From NCBI RefSeq assembly GCF_030272615.1, contig NC_081409.1:20092260-20156259 (forward strand): a stretch of DNA of 64,000 nt, in the 5' to 3' direction. This DNA comes from Cryptomeria japonica (Eukaryota; Streptophyta; Pinopsida; Cupressales; Cupressaceae). The position numbers were made by a program, and so were the translations under genes. Shown piece after piece: positions 52,081 to 64,000 of the stretch; within the stretch, counting starts at the first letter, position 1, and the number at the start of each line of letters is the position of its first letter. Below the pieces are notes generated by a model. It ran no database searches. It had not been told where the DNA came from and was given only the letters and a program-made list of their open reading frames with translations.

Positions 52081-53755
52081 GGAGGATAGAGAGAGAACCC
52101 AGTGACAGAGGCACATGCTCCTTAGGACAGAGACAGATGTAGTTTGACATTATGCAGTCAGCCTGCGGACCATACTTAGAGCAGACAGTCCAATTTTGTA
52201 CTTCGATATTATTTTGATATATGATATGATATGCATCGATATGATTTATGATATTTTCCATGTATGGATGACTTATGCACTATTTATGTACCATTGTGGA
52301 ACATGTATGGATGTATTTTTTATGTGTTTTTGATGCATTGATAATATGAAATGAATAAAATGCTTGATATGATGCTTGATGTAATGCAAATGTACTAACC
52401 AATGAATGTAGGATGCAGCATATGTGTTTGGGGAAATCGGAGCACTAGATCAAACTGACTATCCAAACGGATGGAAGAAATGTTAGTAAGAAGAAAATGA
52501 GATAGAGGACAGTTAGAGACGAAGAAAAACTTGCTTTCAGTAATGCACTTTGTAGGTGAGAACCTTTATTTTAATGTAGCAAAATGGATGCGTAGCATCA
52601 TGGCATTGAAGGCCAGAGCTGAAATGCAACCCTTTTTTGCAAAAGATAGACACATCGCAGACAAACAACAATCACAACAAAAAAAGAAAGGACCATGAAC
52701 CATCCTGGTCACTCTAAATCACTCAGTGACATCATCGAGCAACATAGGAACATGACCGAAGCCAAAGATAAATCAGTAAAAAGATAAGATGCACAAATTC
52801 CAACAAATCAAACAAACATCTTGATCTTCATTGTCAAAAGTTGAAAGTGTTGATAGGATGATCATGTTGTCTAGTTTCAGGACATGCAATACCCTGTATA
52901 AGATAGGACACAGTCTGGTTTCGAGTATACCACACCCTGTATAAGACCCATGATAGTAAAGACAAGGACAAATTATTTTGAGGTTGATTGATATGACAAT
53001 TTTGATCAGTTTGAATGTTTGGTTTGAGTGAAAAGTTCATCTATTTAAGCGTGATTTCATTTAAAGCACAGTGTTGGATTGCGTGTCATTGGATGTATAC
53101 TCAGTGATCTGTCTTATGCACCAAGAGGATATTTATTACAAAATGCGTGTTTTTGGATTTTAATGTTTTTGAAAAAAATTTGTTCATTTTTTTTCAAGAC
53201 TTTATTTGACTTTTTAGGGATTTTTTTAAGGACATTTTTCAATTTTTTTGGATTATTTCAAGACATTTTTCAATTTTTTTTTGGATTATTTCAAGACATT
53301 TTAAATGCAAAAGTTCCAGTGATTGATCATGACAAGGGGAACACACCCAATGCACATTTGGAAGACATATGTACAAGAAACCAGAGTATGCAAGACAATG
53401 ATGTTGACCAATCTCAGGCTTGAAACATAACATTGGGTCAAGACAAAGATAGACATGATAAATTGACCGAGAGAAAGCATAGCTAGAGGTCATGATAGAT
53501 GATGGAGCGATGGTCATGCTTACACATGGCGCCTGATTGCCAGGTTTTCACCATGGTACTTGCTCAAAGCACCTGTTTGCCAGGTTTTCACTAGAGGGTG
53601 AATCATTTTTCTTTACCTTTCTGCTCTTTTTCTCTTTTGCTTTTTTTTTTGTTTTTGTATTTTTTTGCTTTTTTCACTTTTTTTGTATTTTTTTGCTTTT
53701 TTTCACTTTTTTTGTATTTTTTCAGGATCATACTTGAAGAAGTGCTGATAGAAAA
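52081..53755. other. T4 spacer between PMD 3' end and integrase stop
   Basis: Collinear with T3 23925-25890. It has paired TGCCAGGTTTTCAC blocks (53529-53551, 53569-53591) and a T-rich tract (53610-53720). Only three or four degenerate TTTCAAGACATT blocks (53190-53305) stand where T3 has the 62-bp array. Confidence 0.6.
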
Positions 53756-55626
53756 TTATGCCCAATACTTGCGAAGGTGCATGCTATTGACAGGATCAGA
53801 CAAAGGTTCACCTTCTAGAGTGGCAAGCTGATATGCCCCCAAGCCATAGGCTGCAGCCACTATGAAAGGCCCAACCCAATTAGGTTCAAACTTACCTTTG
53901 ATGATGTCAGTAGACTATGCATTCTTAGGGTTTGCCTTTAAAACTAGATCTCCCACTTCGAAGTGTCGCCCTTTGACCTTCTTATTATAAGAGCGACAGA
54001 GACGGTTTTGATATGCTTGCAAATGTGTCAGGGTTGTCTGACGTTTCTCATCTAACATCTCAAGTTGATGCAACCAAGAGACTCTGTGCATCTCATCATT
54101 AATCAGATGTTGCAAGGAACACGCAAGGAAGGAATCTCCACTTCCAAGGGTAAAATGGCTTCCGCACCATACACCAAGGAATAAGGTGTTGCACCAGTAG
54201 GTGTGCGGATAGAAGTGTGATAGGCCCATAGTGCTGGATTCAACTGTACAAGCCAATCTTGACCAGCGTCATTGACAACCTTCTTCAGGATCTTGATAAT
54301 GGTTTTATTTGATGCTTCGGCTTGACCATTACCCTGTGGATAGTATGGACTAGAGAAACGGTGTTGGATATGAAACTTTTCACAGAGTTCCTTGACATCT
54401 TTATTCTTGAAGGGGTGACCATTATCTGTTACTATGGCAAGGGGAACCCCATACTAGCATATGATATAATTCAATAGGAATTTTGAAATTTGTACACTAG
54501 TGATATAGGTCATGGGGATAGCCTCGATCCATTTTGTAAAATACTCTGTGGCTGTAATGATAAACTTGTGTCCATTTGCAGATGTCGGGTGAATCTTGCC
54601 AATAAGGTCCAATCCCCATTGAGAAAAGGGCCATAGATATATGACAGAATGAAGCTCTTGGGCTAGTGCATGAATATAGTTTCCATGGATCTGGCATTTG
54701 TAACACTTCTTAACAAAATCATGAACATCCTTTTCTAGAGTGGGCCAATAATACCCAGCACGAATCAACTTTTTGGCTAAGCTCAGACCATTGAAATGGC
54801 CCCCACATATACCATCGTGAACCTCATGTAAAGCCGTTTGTGCTTCATCATAATCCAAACACCTAAGGAGGGTATGGTCAAAGGAACGACGGTAAAGGGT
54901 GTCGGCGATGATGACATATTTGGCTGTCTGTCGGATGAAGGCTCGGTGTTGGTTAGCGGAAAGGTTAGGTGGTAAGGTTTGGGATTTCAAATATTGATAT
55001 ACATCATTGTACCATGGGGAGTTGGGACCAACAAGAACGCACATCACATCTACTATCGAAATGTCAAAAGAAGGAACCAGCAACTGTTCGACTAAAAATT
55101 CACATTTGTCCATATTGTTTGGCATATTTAACATGGAAGCAATCATAGCCATTGCATCTGTCGACTTGTTTTGCATTCTTGAAACTTGATTGAAATGGAT
55201 AGCCGTGAATTTTGTCTTGAAGAAATCTACCATATGCTTATAGGGAATAAGCTTTTCATCTTTTGTTTCATAGTCATCATTCACTTGCCGGATGACTAAT
55301 TGAGAATCTCCATAGACTTGCGAATGTGTGATATTCCAGTGGACCGCTACTCAGAGTCCTATGACCAGTGCTTCATACTCTGCAATGTTATTGGTACAAT
55401 GAAAAGTTATTCTATAGGACTTGGGAATAGCATCACATTGAGGGGTGACAAACAAGATGGCTGCTCCGGACCCGAACTTGGTATGGGATCCATCAAAGTA
55501 TAGCTTCCATTCATTAGAAGATGTGAGAGCAAAGACTGATTCATCTAGAAAATAAATCAACATGGGATGATCATCATAAATAGGAGCCTCTGCAAGTTGA
55601 TCTGCAATGACTTGTCCTTTTATCAC
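53756..55626 (-). pseudogene. T4 archaeal-type RNase H and integrase
   Basis: RNase H has KLYFDGSHTKFGSGAAI. The integrase zinc region keeps HEVHDGICGGHFNG and CYKCQ, then GLDLIGKIHPTSANGHKF. A stop follows YIIC at 54454, beyond which the TDNG and GQAEASN segments are still readable. A one-base deletion near 54118 shifts the C-terminal KVKGRHFEVGDLVLKANPKN segment. Not functional. Confidence 0.88.
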
Positions 55627-55779
55627 CTTTCACTCCATATACTCAATATTAAATTCACTGAGGATCATAACCCACTTTGCTAGGTGACCCATCAAAGCTG
55701 CTCTACTAAGCAAGTATTTTAGGGGATCAATTTTTGCAACCAGCAATGTTTGGTGATTTAACATATAATGTCAGAGCTT

Positions 55780-57783
55780 CTATGTTGCAAATACCACTGC
55801 TAAGCATGCCCTTTCAATAGTTGAATAATTTAGCTCATAGCCTACGAGTGTTCGGCTGATATAATAAATAGCTCGCTCTTTGTCGTTCTCATCCTGTTGG
55901 GCCAAGAGAACTCCTAGTGCCATTTCAGTTGCAGAAATATACAATATAAATGGCTTTCTTTCTTTAGGAGGCATTAGAATAGGCGGCGACAGCAAATATT
56001 CTTTGAGAGCTTGAAATGCTAATTGGAATTGCTCAGTCCATTTAAAAGTGACTCCTTTATGCAACAGATGCTGGAATGGATGACATTTGTCTGCCAACTG
56101 AGCTATAAAGCGGCAGATTGACTGGAGCTTTCCTTGTAGACTTCATAGTTGGCAGAGATTAGAAGGAGGCATATTCATTATTGCTTTAACCTTGTCCGGG
56201 TTGACTTCAATGCCTCTATGAGAAACAATGTACCCTAGTAATTTGCCAGCTGTGACACCAAAGAAACACTTCTTTGGATTGAGTCTGAGCTTGTAGGTCT
56301 CCATTCGGTCAAAGATTGGGCCCAGGATAGCTAAATGACTATCTCTTGTGATAGATTTGCATAATAAGTCATCAACATAGTCCTCCATCAAAGTATGCAT
56401 GAAATCATGAAAAATTGTCATCATCGCTCTTTGATATGTTGCGCCTACATTTTTAAGACCAAAGGGCATCACATTCCAGTAATAAGTACCCCATGCACAT
56501 GTGAATGCAGTCTTATGTTGATCTTCAAGAGCAATGCGAATTTGGTTATAGCTGGAGAAACCATCCATCAATGAGAGCATCTCATATCTAGCAGTCATGT
56601 CAACTGTGATGTCGATATTTGGCAGTGGAAAATCATCTTTAGGGCATGCTTTATTGAGATCCCTAAAATTTGTACAGATTCTGATGCCCCCAGTTACTTT
56701 GCTAACTGGTACTAAATTTGAAATCCAGTCTGCATAATCGATGGGTCTGATAAAGCCCACATCCAGTAATGTTTTCAGTTCTACCTTGACCGAAAGAGCC
56801 ACCTGGGGATGCATCTTTCTAAGTTTCTATTTGACAGGCTTGGCATCTGCTTTTAATGGCAAATGATGAAGGACTAATTCTGGATCGAGGCCAGGCATAT
56901 CTGCATAGGACCATGCAAAGCTGATCTTCTTCTCAAGAAAGAAATTGACAAAATCTATCTTTTCCTGTTGTGATAGAGAAGTAGCAAAATGAATGACCTT
57001 AGGGTTGTCAGGTGTACCCAAATTGACTTCTTCGGTCCTTTCCACAAGCAATGTTGATTTATCCTGACTTGATAGGGGTATGTCCACTCTTCCACCTTTG
57101 GGCGCCTCAGAGAGGTTTTCACCCGCAGGTACGTCTTTTATTTTTACTTTTGTATGATCAGAGAGAACCTTACAGTTTTCACTCAAGGATCTATTCTTCT
57201 GATTTTTTACTTTTTCTTTTCTTTTTTCATTTTGATGACTGGAAGATGGAGTTGACTCCCCAAAATATGCTATGGAATCTAGGTCAATAGCAAATTCTGC
57301 CTTATGATCACCTTGTGGTATGCCTTCCCGTAGTCCAAGGAATTTTGCAATTGCTTCATCATTTTGAAAATAGTCCAATGTGAGTGGTTCTTGTTGGTCA
57401 TGTTGGATAAGCTGGGGATAGATGAGGGGCATTTCATCATTGGTTTTCAGGAGAGAGAGGGTTGATATGGTAAAGATGTAAACATCTATGGTATCACTGT
57501 CTGAACTACTTGTATCTGATTCAGAGCTTGGATCCCAGAATGACTCTATCCAAGCATTAGGACATGTTTTAGGAAGAGGAATTATTTCATGTTTGTCTTC
57601 CATAGGCAAATTATCAAGGTCAAGGAAAATATTGTCAAGGGCATAGGAGCTAGAAGAAAAAGAACTCCACTCCCATTCATTGGAATCAGTTTCGGGTCGG
57701 GTATCCTTAGGTGTTATTTCATCATCAGAGTCATGCCCTTTTCCACACGTGGTCACTTTGGTAGATGAGGATCCAATTCGCAA
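55780..57783 (-). pseudogene. T4 reverse transcriptase and first RNase H
   Basis: An acidic Ser-rich N-terminal region is followed by RT with RICTNFRDLNKACPKDDFPL, MDGFSSYNQIRIALEDQHKT and EDYVDDLL. RNase H (56097-55780) has FKWTEQFQLAFQALKEYLLS and YSTIERACLAVVFAT. Stops at about 56824 and 56143 and smaller lesions break a frame that is collinear with T3. Confidence 0.88.
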
Positions 57784-57813
57784 TGGTACAAAACCTAACC
57801 CTAAAGTTGGAGG

Positions 57814-59403
57814 TCACATCTTGGGTATAACAGGTTCTACTCTTCCATTGTTGTTCAGGCCTAAGCCACTACAGCCGTCGTATCCTATCTTTTGCAGCAT
57901 AGTAAATCCTTTGCCATATCGTTCCACTGGCAACCTGACAGGTGGGGTCTCAGTTGGATCCTTATAAAGCCAATCTATGACATCATCATCTACAGTTTCT
58001 TTGTCAAGTTCAACCCATCTTGTAAATGTAGTGGGAGGCTGATATTGAATAATTACTTTAGGTTCCTTTTGCAACAAATATGGTTTGCCATATGATTTTG
58101 GAGATATTGGTAAATTCCTGATGAGGAATGTTTGATCCATTGAATATTCTCTGCATCCTTGGTCCTGTATCTTCAATTTTCCTTTGACAACATCTAATAA
58201 TTCATTAGGATCCACATAACTATGTGATTTGGCCTCTCTATTGACTGGGACTTGCTGCTACAGAGAATCCTTTAGGGCAGCACAAAATTGGAATGGATTA
58301 GGATCTCTTGGAATTGTTATCTTAGTTCCATTGTAAGGAAATTTTAAACATTGATGATAGGTGGATGGAACTGCTTTCATTGCATGGATCCATGGATGGC
58401 CAAGAATCATATTGTAAGGGAGATCAAGGTCTAAGACCTACAAGAAAGTGTTTTCTATCACTGGACCGACTCTAATAGGCAATGTAATTATCCCTTTGGA
58501 TGGGCGCTCAACATCATCATATGCTTTGATTGTTATTCTTCTGGAAGCATCAATGTCATTTTCTGTATATCCAAGGCCAATGACCACTCTCAAGGTACAA
58601 ATATTAAGACCCGCTCTGCCATCTATCAAGACTCGTCAGATTTTGCAATTATGGACAAAGACTTCAAGGTGTAAAGGATCATTATGAGGGAGCTTATCAT
58701 GTGAGATATCATTAACAGAAAATGCGACATTTTGGGAAACATCTAGATGTCCAATTCGGGCTTGAAACTGGTCAACATCAATGTCTATCGGGACAGTGGA
58801 CTCAATTAAAGCTTTATCTAGGACTGCACGATGCATGGGGGACATTTTCAACAACTCAAGGATTGATATTTGTGTAGGTGTCTTTCCTAGATAATCCAAG
58901 AGATTATACTAACTTGCAGGAGTTGGTTTGGGAGGAGCTATAGGAGCTCCTTTCAGGACTATTTTAGATCGACGAGTGGTGATTGCGCAAGAAGGATCTT
59001 GTCCCTTTATTCTTAGGGTGGAAACATACTCATTTGACGCGCGAAAACAATTTATGACATTGTTATAACCAGTATTTGCATAATTTGCCATTTGGGTAGA
59101 GTTTGAAGAAGACGCTTTACCCTTGTCATGATCAAGCAAAGGAGTTTTGAAAATAGTAAGATTAGTGTTAGAGGTCACATGGGGTGGATCTACCTCAATT
59201 ACTCCTTGCTCTAACAAGTCTTGAATCATATGTTTCAATTGAAAACATGATGCGGTTTTATGTCCTTTGGACCGATGATATTCACAGTATGCATTATCAT
59301 TCCACCAATGCGGTTTTACCACTGGTTCTGCCTTGATATCTGGTAGCTTAATAAATTTTGCTTGTATTAATTGTTTCATTACCAACTCAATAGGCTCTCC
59401 CAA
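57814..59403 (-). pseudogene. T4 gag C-terminus, protease and G-patch
   Basis: YCEYHRSKGHKTASCFQLK is intact. The protease has MIDGRAGLNICTL, where the Gly after the catalytic Asp-Gly is Arg. The G-patch (KGFTMLQKIGYDGCSGLGLN) is present near 57870-57930. Stops at about 58909, 58636, 58438 and 58258 interrupt it. Confidence 0.82.
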
Positions 59404-61941
59404 TGGCGTAAATTGTCAAGGAGGCCCATCCCTTGATCGGAAAGGTTTGTGCTACTGGCTTTGTTGCTGGCCTTGTTGTCGATTATATTGTTGAAGATGT
59501 TGTTGGTATTGCGGCTATTGAGTAACATTGCTCGCTGGTGTTTGATTTTGTTCCATTGTTGACATATTAGGAACACTCAATTTCTTGATTGTGAATGGGG
59601 GTTGATTTGTATTCACTGCTCTTGCATCAACAACTCCATCATTAGTGACATTCTTGTTCTTATACCAAAATCTATTTCTATCCCCTGAATTATTCATGTT
59701 GTCACTGTCTTTGTTAAGCTTAATGATTCCTTTAGCTACAAGAGTAGTTTCAATGTTCATCCCTTTCTTAATGAGTTTCTCTATAGTATTGGGACTTTTC
59801 AATTTTAGTTCATACATCATTTCTGGGACCAAATTTTGGATAAACAGATTCACTTGTTGTTCTTCCGGTATATCTAGGGAAGAACGACTATACAAGCTTC
59901 ACCATCATTGTAAGAAAGTCACTAATGGTTCACCTTGCTTTTGCTTGGTGTTGCATAAATCTGACATGGTCACGTCACTGTCGATGTTGAATGCGAAGTG
60001 AGATATAAACTTTTGAGCCAATTCAGACCAAGTCTTTATATTTCCTGGCAGATGCGAATACCAATCCATGGCTTGTCCTGTGAGACTTCATGCAAATAAT
60101 CGCATTAAATATGTCTCCTCATAGCTCACTTCAGTACATGCCACGAAAAATGCTCGAATGTGATCTTTTGGATTGCCATTCCCTTTATATTTCTCAAAAT
60201 TAGGTGCTTCAAAATGCTTAGGGAATGGAGGCATGTATAAGCTCTTGTCAAATGGATTAGGACATAAATCCTAATCTGTATACAATTTCTTTGTTCCTTT
60301 AGTTTCTAATGCATCAACTTGTCGTTGCAACTTCTCAAGCTGTTGCACAATTGTATCAGATTTTGGAGGTCCATCATTAATCTCGGTGGGTACTCTTTGT
60401 CGATACATCATGTTTCTGATTAGTTGTTGATGCTCTGAAATGGTCATTTTTGGTGTCTCCGGCATATAATGTTCTTGGTACATCTCTTGTTGTTGTGGTT
60501 GTGCCATGCCTTGATATTGACCTTGTTGTTGTGCTTCTTGTAGCCTAGGTTGATATTGCAATTGAGGGTGTTGTTGATATTGCACAGGTGCCAATTGTGG
60601 TTGTGAAGTATGATAGCTTGTTTGTCTTGGCACATATTGAGGCACATGTTGTTGTTGATGCTGACGAATCAGAATTTGTTGACTTTGTGCCAATTGTTGT
60701 AGCGATGTATATCCCATCATTTGCAAAAAACTTTGTTTAGGTGGTTTTTGTTGTTTCTCCTTAAGATGGGGTATGGCATTTGCATTAACTTGCTGTGTTG
60801 TTTGTCCAATCCATTGTGATGGTTGCAAGTTTGCATTAACTTGTAATGGGGCAGAAGGCGCTCCAATTTGTTGTCGAATGCGATATTGTTGTTGTTGTAC
60901 ATTGTTTGTTTGCACATTTGATTGTACATTTTGTGTACTACTCAATTGTTGCAACAATTGTTGTTGGTGCAAACCACTATCCGTAGCTCTTTGTGTCGCC
61001 ATTATCGAAGGATCTGTCACAATAGTGTTTGGAAAATATATTGAGCTTAACGGGACATAAGAACTTTGTTGCATCGTGGACTTGCTTTGGACATTGGTGA
61101 TATCAAGCATCCCATTCGTGAAGTTTTCTTGCATCTTAGATTTTGATCCAATTGTATGCATGTAAGGAACCACTTCTTGTTGAGGGACAACTATCAATAT
61201 TTGTGCGGTCTTCATTTGATCTTGTTGTACAGGTGTTGTGTTGAATAATGGATTATTTATTGTCTCAAATGGTGACTTTTGAGGAATAGTCACTGTCAAT
61301 GCCTTTGAAGCACATTTACTCATCAAGGTAGATTGAGTTGCTTGTTGCGTATTTTCTTCATTTGGATGTAGAGAAAAACTTAACAGCTCACCGCCTTGTT
61401 GTTTTTGAACATTGATTTTCTCACTTGAAGAGGTCACATTACTCATCATGTTAAGATATTTTTGTGGGAACATCTTAAAGACCTTGTTCAAGAACTTATC
61501 CATCTTTTTTGTCAAATTTGGATCTTGAAGGAACATATCAACATCATCAGAAGCATCAGAATCTAATGAAGAATCTAGTTGGACATTTGGATTCGTTTCT
61601 TATTGAATGCCTTGATCTGAATCAAATCCTTGCGAAAGAGTTTGTTCCTCATGTAATGTTTGTATTTCATGTTGCAGGTTTGGTTGATTCCAATCGAAAG
61701 GTGCATTTCCTCTTGGAGTTGGTGGAACACTCCCATGCCCTGGTTTCATAGGTACAAACACTGGTTCATATAATGGAGGTGGTCCAAGTTGAACCATTCC
61801 ATATGGTGGTAGTGATGTGTTTGATAAACCTTCAATTTGTACTGTTTGACTAGTTTGAAACTGTGAATTTGATATGTTGTCCATCGGTTGATATGTTGGT
61901 TCACCCATCTTTTTAGATTTTGATCTTGTCTCAACAGGCAT
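59404..61941 (-). pseudogene. T4 gag
   Basis: Starts MPVETRSKSKKM at 61941. The Gln-rich middle (61100-60450) and SRSSLDIPEEQQVNLFIQNL are readable. Stops at about 61600, 60271 and 59896 and further damage at 59900-60270 (the capsid region) break the frame. Confidence 0.85.
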
Positions 61942-63933
61942 GTCACTTATGCAAATGCAATATTTTGGAAATTTTCAAGGACAATATATGATATGCAACT
62001 AAATGCAAACTAAATGAATGAGAATGCAACCTATGGCAAGAATGCAACCTATGTTTTTGGTTTTTTTTCAAGATTTTGACAAACTGTTTGAAATGCAAAT
62101 CTAAAAAGAGACCCTTAGGAAATTGAAATGATGTCTAGACCTCAAAGGACAAAAGGACCAAGTGAAAAAGGACAAAGTGACAATGTCTCCCCTATATGCT
62201 TGGATACTAAGCTAGGTTTGACGAAATGACATTGATGACAAAAGACAAAAGATTTGATAAGGTCTAGACTTCTTAACAATGACTTAGGGTTTATCAAAGA
62301 TTTGGATTACTCAAGTATGACAAAACCTAGTTTTGACACTATATGCAAAGGGACAATTACTATGCAAATAACCCTAATATGATATGATAATGACCTAAAC
62401 TTAATGAAGAGACCTAGGGTATGCAAATATGAATGTATGACAATGGTATTACTCTAATGCAAGAGGACACATGCAAAAGGATGACCCTTATTGATATGCA
62501 AAGGAGTATGACCTAGATGAAACCTAACCTTGGTACTTGACAATGACTTTGCAAAATGCAAACCTAAGATGCACCTAAATCTAAGTGACATGAATGTTGA
62601 GACAAGATTTTGAAAAATGTTTGACAACCATGTTTGAAACTGTTTTGAACCTTGTTGGATGAAATGTTCTTGTGTTTAACCTTGTTTTGAATCAATTTGC
62701 CTTGTTTTTGAAATGAGATACAATTCAACTTTTGACAAACAAAGAAGACAAGATATTTCAAATTAGACTCAAGACAATCATGCTCATTCACACATTTCTT
62801 ATGGTAGGCAAGGACATTAGGTACTTGAGAGGTAGACTCATTATGAGATTCAAGGAGAATACATAGATGCTTGACCCCATGGGCTCCCCTCCATGGCACT
62901 CACTTCTCAGGGCAGCCAAGCATCAGTCCCCATGGAAATCTCCCCATGGCGAACTTAGTATCTCGTCCAAGTATCCGAACTTGTCCTTCTCAAGCAACTA
63001 GAAGGATTTTTGGCCTCTAAATACAAGGTGTTTAGTAAGGATTTCTGTTAAGCGTTACTCCTTGGCATCATGCAAGCATGATTGAGACATTAAGCCCACT
63101 AAGATATCAAACAAATGTAGTCACGCAAGCATGATTTAGACCATAGGTCCTACTTAGATGTTGATATGAGAAAGAGTTCAAGGGTCATCACTTCCCAAGT
63201 AACTACAATTCCCATGTAAACCTTCCTTCAAAGCTTTTGCTCATCAGATATTTATTTATAGTGAGTTAGAATGCCAAGGTATTCTAGCCGTACTCACTTT
63301 GGGTCGTTCCCTTCTCACGATTATCACTTGCTTGCAAAATCAAATGGTTAGGAAGGCAGGCCCTCTAAAGGTGACACACAATTAAAGACATGAGCATGGT
63401 ATCGAAGATCTGGATTTCTGATCACCCTAAGAAGGATGAGAGCATACTCGCCTACTTCAACGTCAAACTCAACAATCAAAGAAAACATATATTCATTCCA
63501 TCCTATTTAAAAATCATACTAGGTGCCTAAACATTAATTGCAAACACAAAGTTTAGTTGTAGTCCAAGGCAACCTGCAAAACCCAAGTCAGAAGTTTGAT
63601 ATGTTTATTCTTTGACTATTGAACTTGCATAAAATGTGTTAGTAGTTTCATTTGTTGTCTTTGCCATGCATATGCCAAGGTGCTGCACAGAGAATCAGTA
63701 CCAAAAACCAAAAAAGAAGAAATAGAATGCAAAAGAAAACAATTTGCAAGTGAAAAACATTGCCTTTTACCTCTGTTTCTGGCCCTACACAGGCGCAGAA
63801 TGCTTGACACAGGCGCAAAATTCCCTAGAAAACCCTGCATTACCCTATTTCTTGGGTTTTTGACCTACAAATCATCTCAAAAGCACTCAAAAGCATGGTT
63901 AGGGGGTTAGTTCATGTCGAGTTCACCAATTAA
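61942..63933 (-). other. T4 5' leader
   Basis: Collinear with the T3 leader. It has the GATGCTTG/CAAGCATC stem (62866-62924) and two ACACAGGCGCAR copies (63787, 63807) where T3 has six. PBS-like TGGTGAACTCGAC lies on the minus strand next to the LTR. Confidence 0.65.
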
Positions 63934-64000
63934 TGTAGCTAGGAAATCAGAAATCATCAAAGCAAATAACAATTATTAGTCATAGCTCAATGACAAAAGC
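63934..64000 (-). repeat. T4 5' LTR, cut by window end
   Basis: The first 67 bp (TGTAGCTAGGAAATCAGAAA onward) match the start of 47836-49460. Confidence 0.85.

Larger units (their letters stand above)
47836..64000 (-). mobile_element. T4: Tat-lineage element with antisense PMD gene, running off the window
   Basis: LTR 47836-49460, antisense PMD, pol, gag, leader, then a second LTR starting TGTAGCTAGG at 63934 and cut by the window end. Same order as T3, with many stops, one clear frameshift in the integrase and a more degraded gag-pol. Confidence 0.9.

Overview
The window is repeat-dense nuclear DNA from a seed plant with a large genome. A gymnosperm is my guess from the element mix, but nothing here fixes the species. 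Almost every kilobase belongs to an LTR retrotransposon. I see no ordinary host gene, tRNA, rRNA or CRISPR array. Labels used below: T = Ty3/gypsy Tat-lineage element, S = Sirevirus-like Ty1/copia element, C1 = a gag-protease-only copia element.

Layout: 1 to about 3.7 kb is the 3' end of T1 (+ strand). From about 3.7 kb to 6362 is Sirevirus-like S1 (+), ending in an LTR that resumes at 41772-41812. T2 (-, 6363-41766) is inserted in that LTR with target duplication GATAC. C1 (+, 14493-38182) sits inside the gag of T2. T3 (-, 19242-37777) sits inside the 3' LTR of C1 with target duplication CATAG. The centre is therefore a four-layer nest, S1>T2>C1>T3. To the right are a copia gag scrap (about 42.3-42.8 kb, -), a Sirevirus-like S2 (-, 42803-46588, 5' half missing), an orphan Tat leader (46589-47835), and T4 (-, 47836 to beyond the window end), which shares an LTR with that leader.

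T3 and T4 have the Tat layout: gag, a zinc-knuckle-like motif, protease, a G-patch, RT, RNase H, a second archaeal-type RNase H, and integrase. All are in one frame but broken by stop codons. T2 is non-autonomous: its protease is fused to an integrase tail, with no RT. C1 is non-autonomous too: one intact 709-codon gag-protease ORF with an unrecognised acidic C-terminus and no integrase, RT or RNase H.

The most unusual content lies between integrase and 3' LTR of every Tat copy. It is an antisense gene for a plant mobile domain (PMD) protein. In all four copies I can read the same architecture: a TATA-like box, a tiny first exon of 22-26 codons about 90-105 bp downstream, a GTATGN or GTAAGT donor, an intron of about 0.38-0.66 kb, and a PMD second exon joined in phase 0. 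Each intron carries a short-motif array that can fold: seven hairpins with compensatory stem changes in T2, a 3+3 nested inverted ladder in T3 and T4, and an AGYGCT-type array in T1. Two more stem-loops with covarying stems lie between the PMD TATA box and the polypurine tract in all four copies. The PMD exons are nonsense-riddled in T1, T3 and T4, and T3 and T4 share two stops, so current protein function at these loci is unlikely. The conserved architecture is the part worth pursuing.
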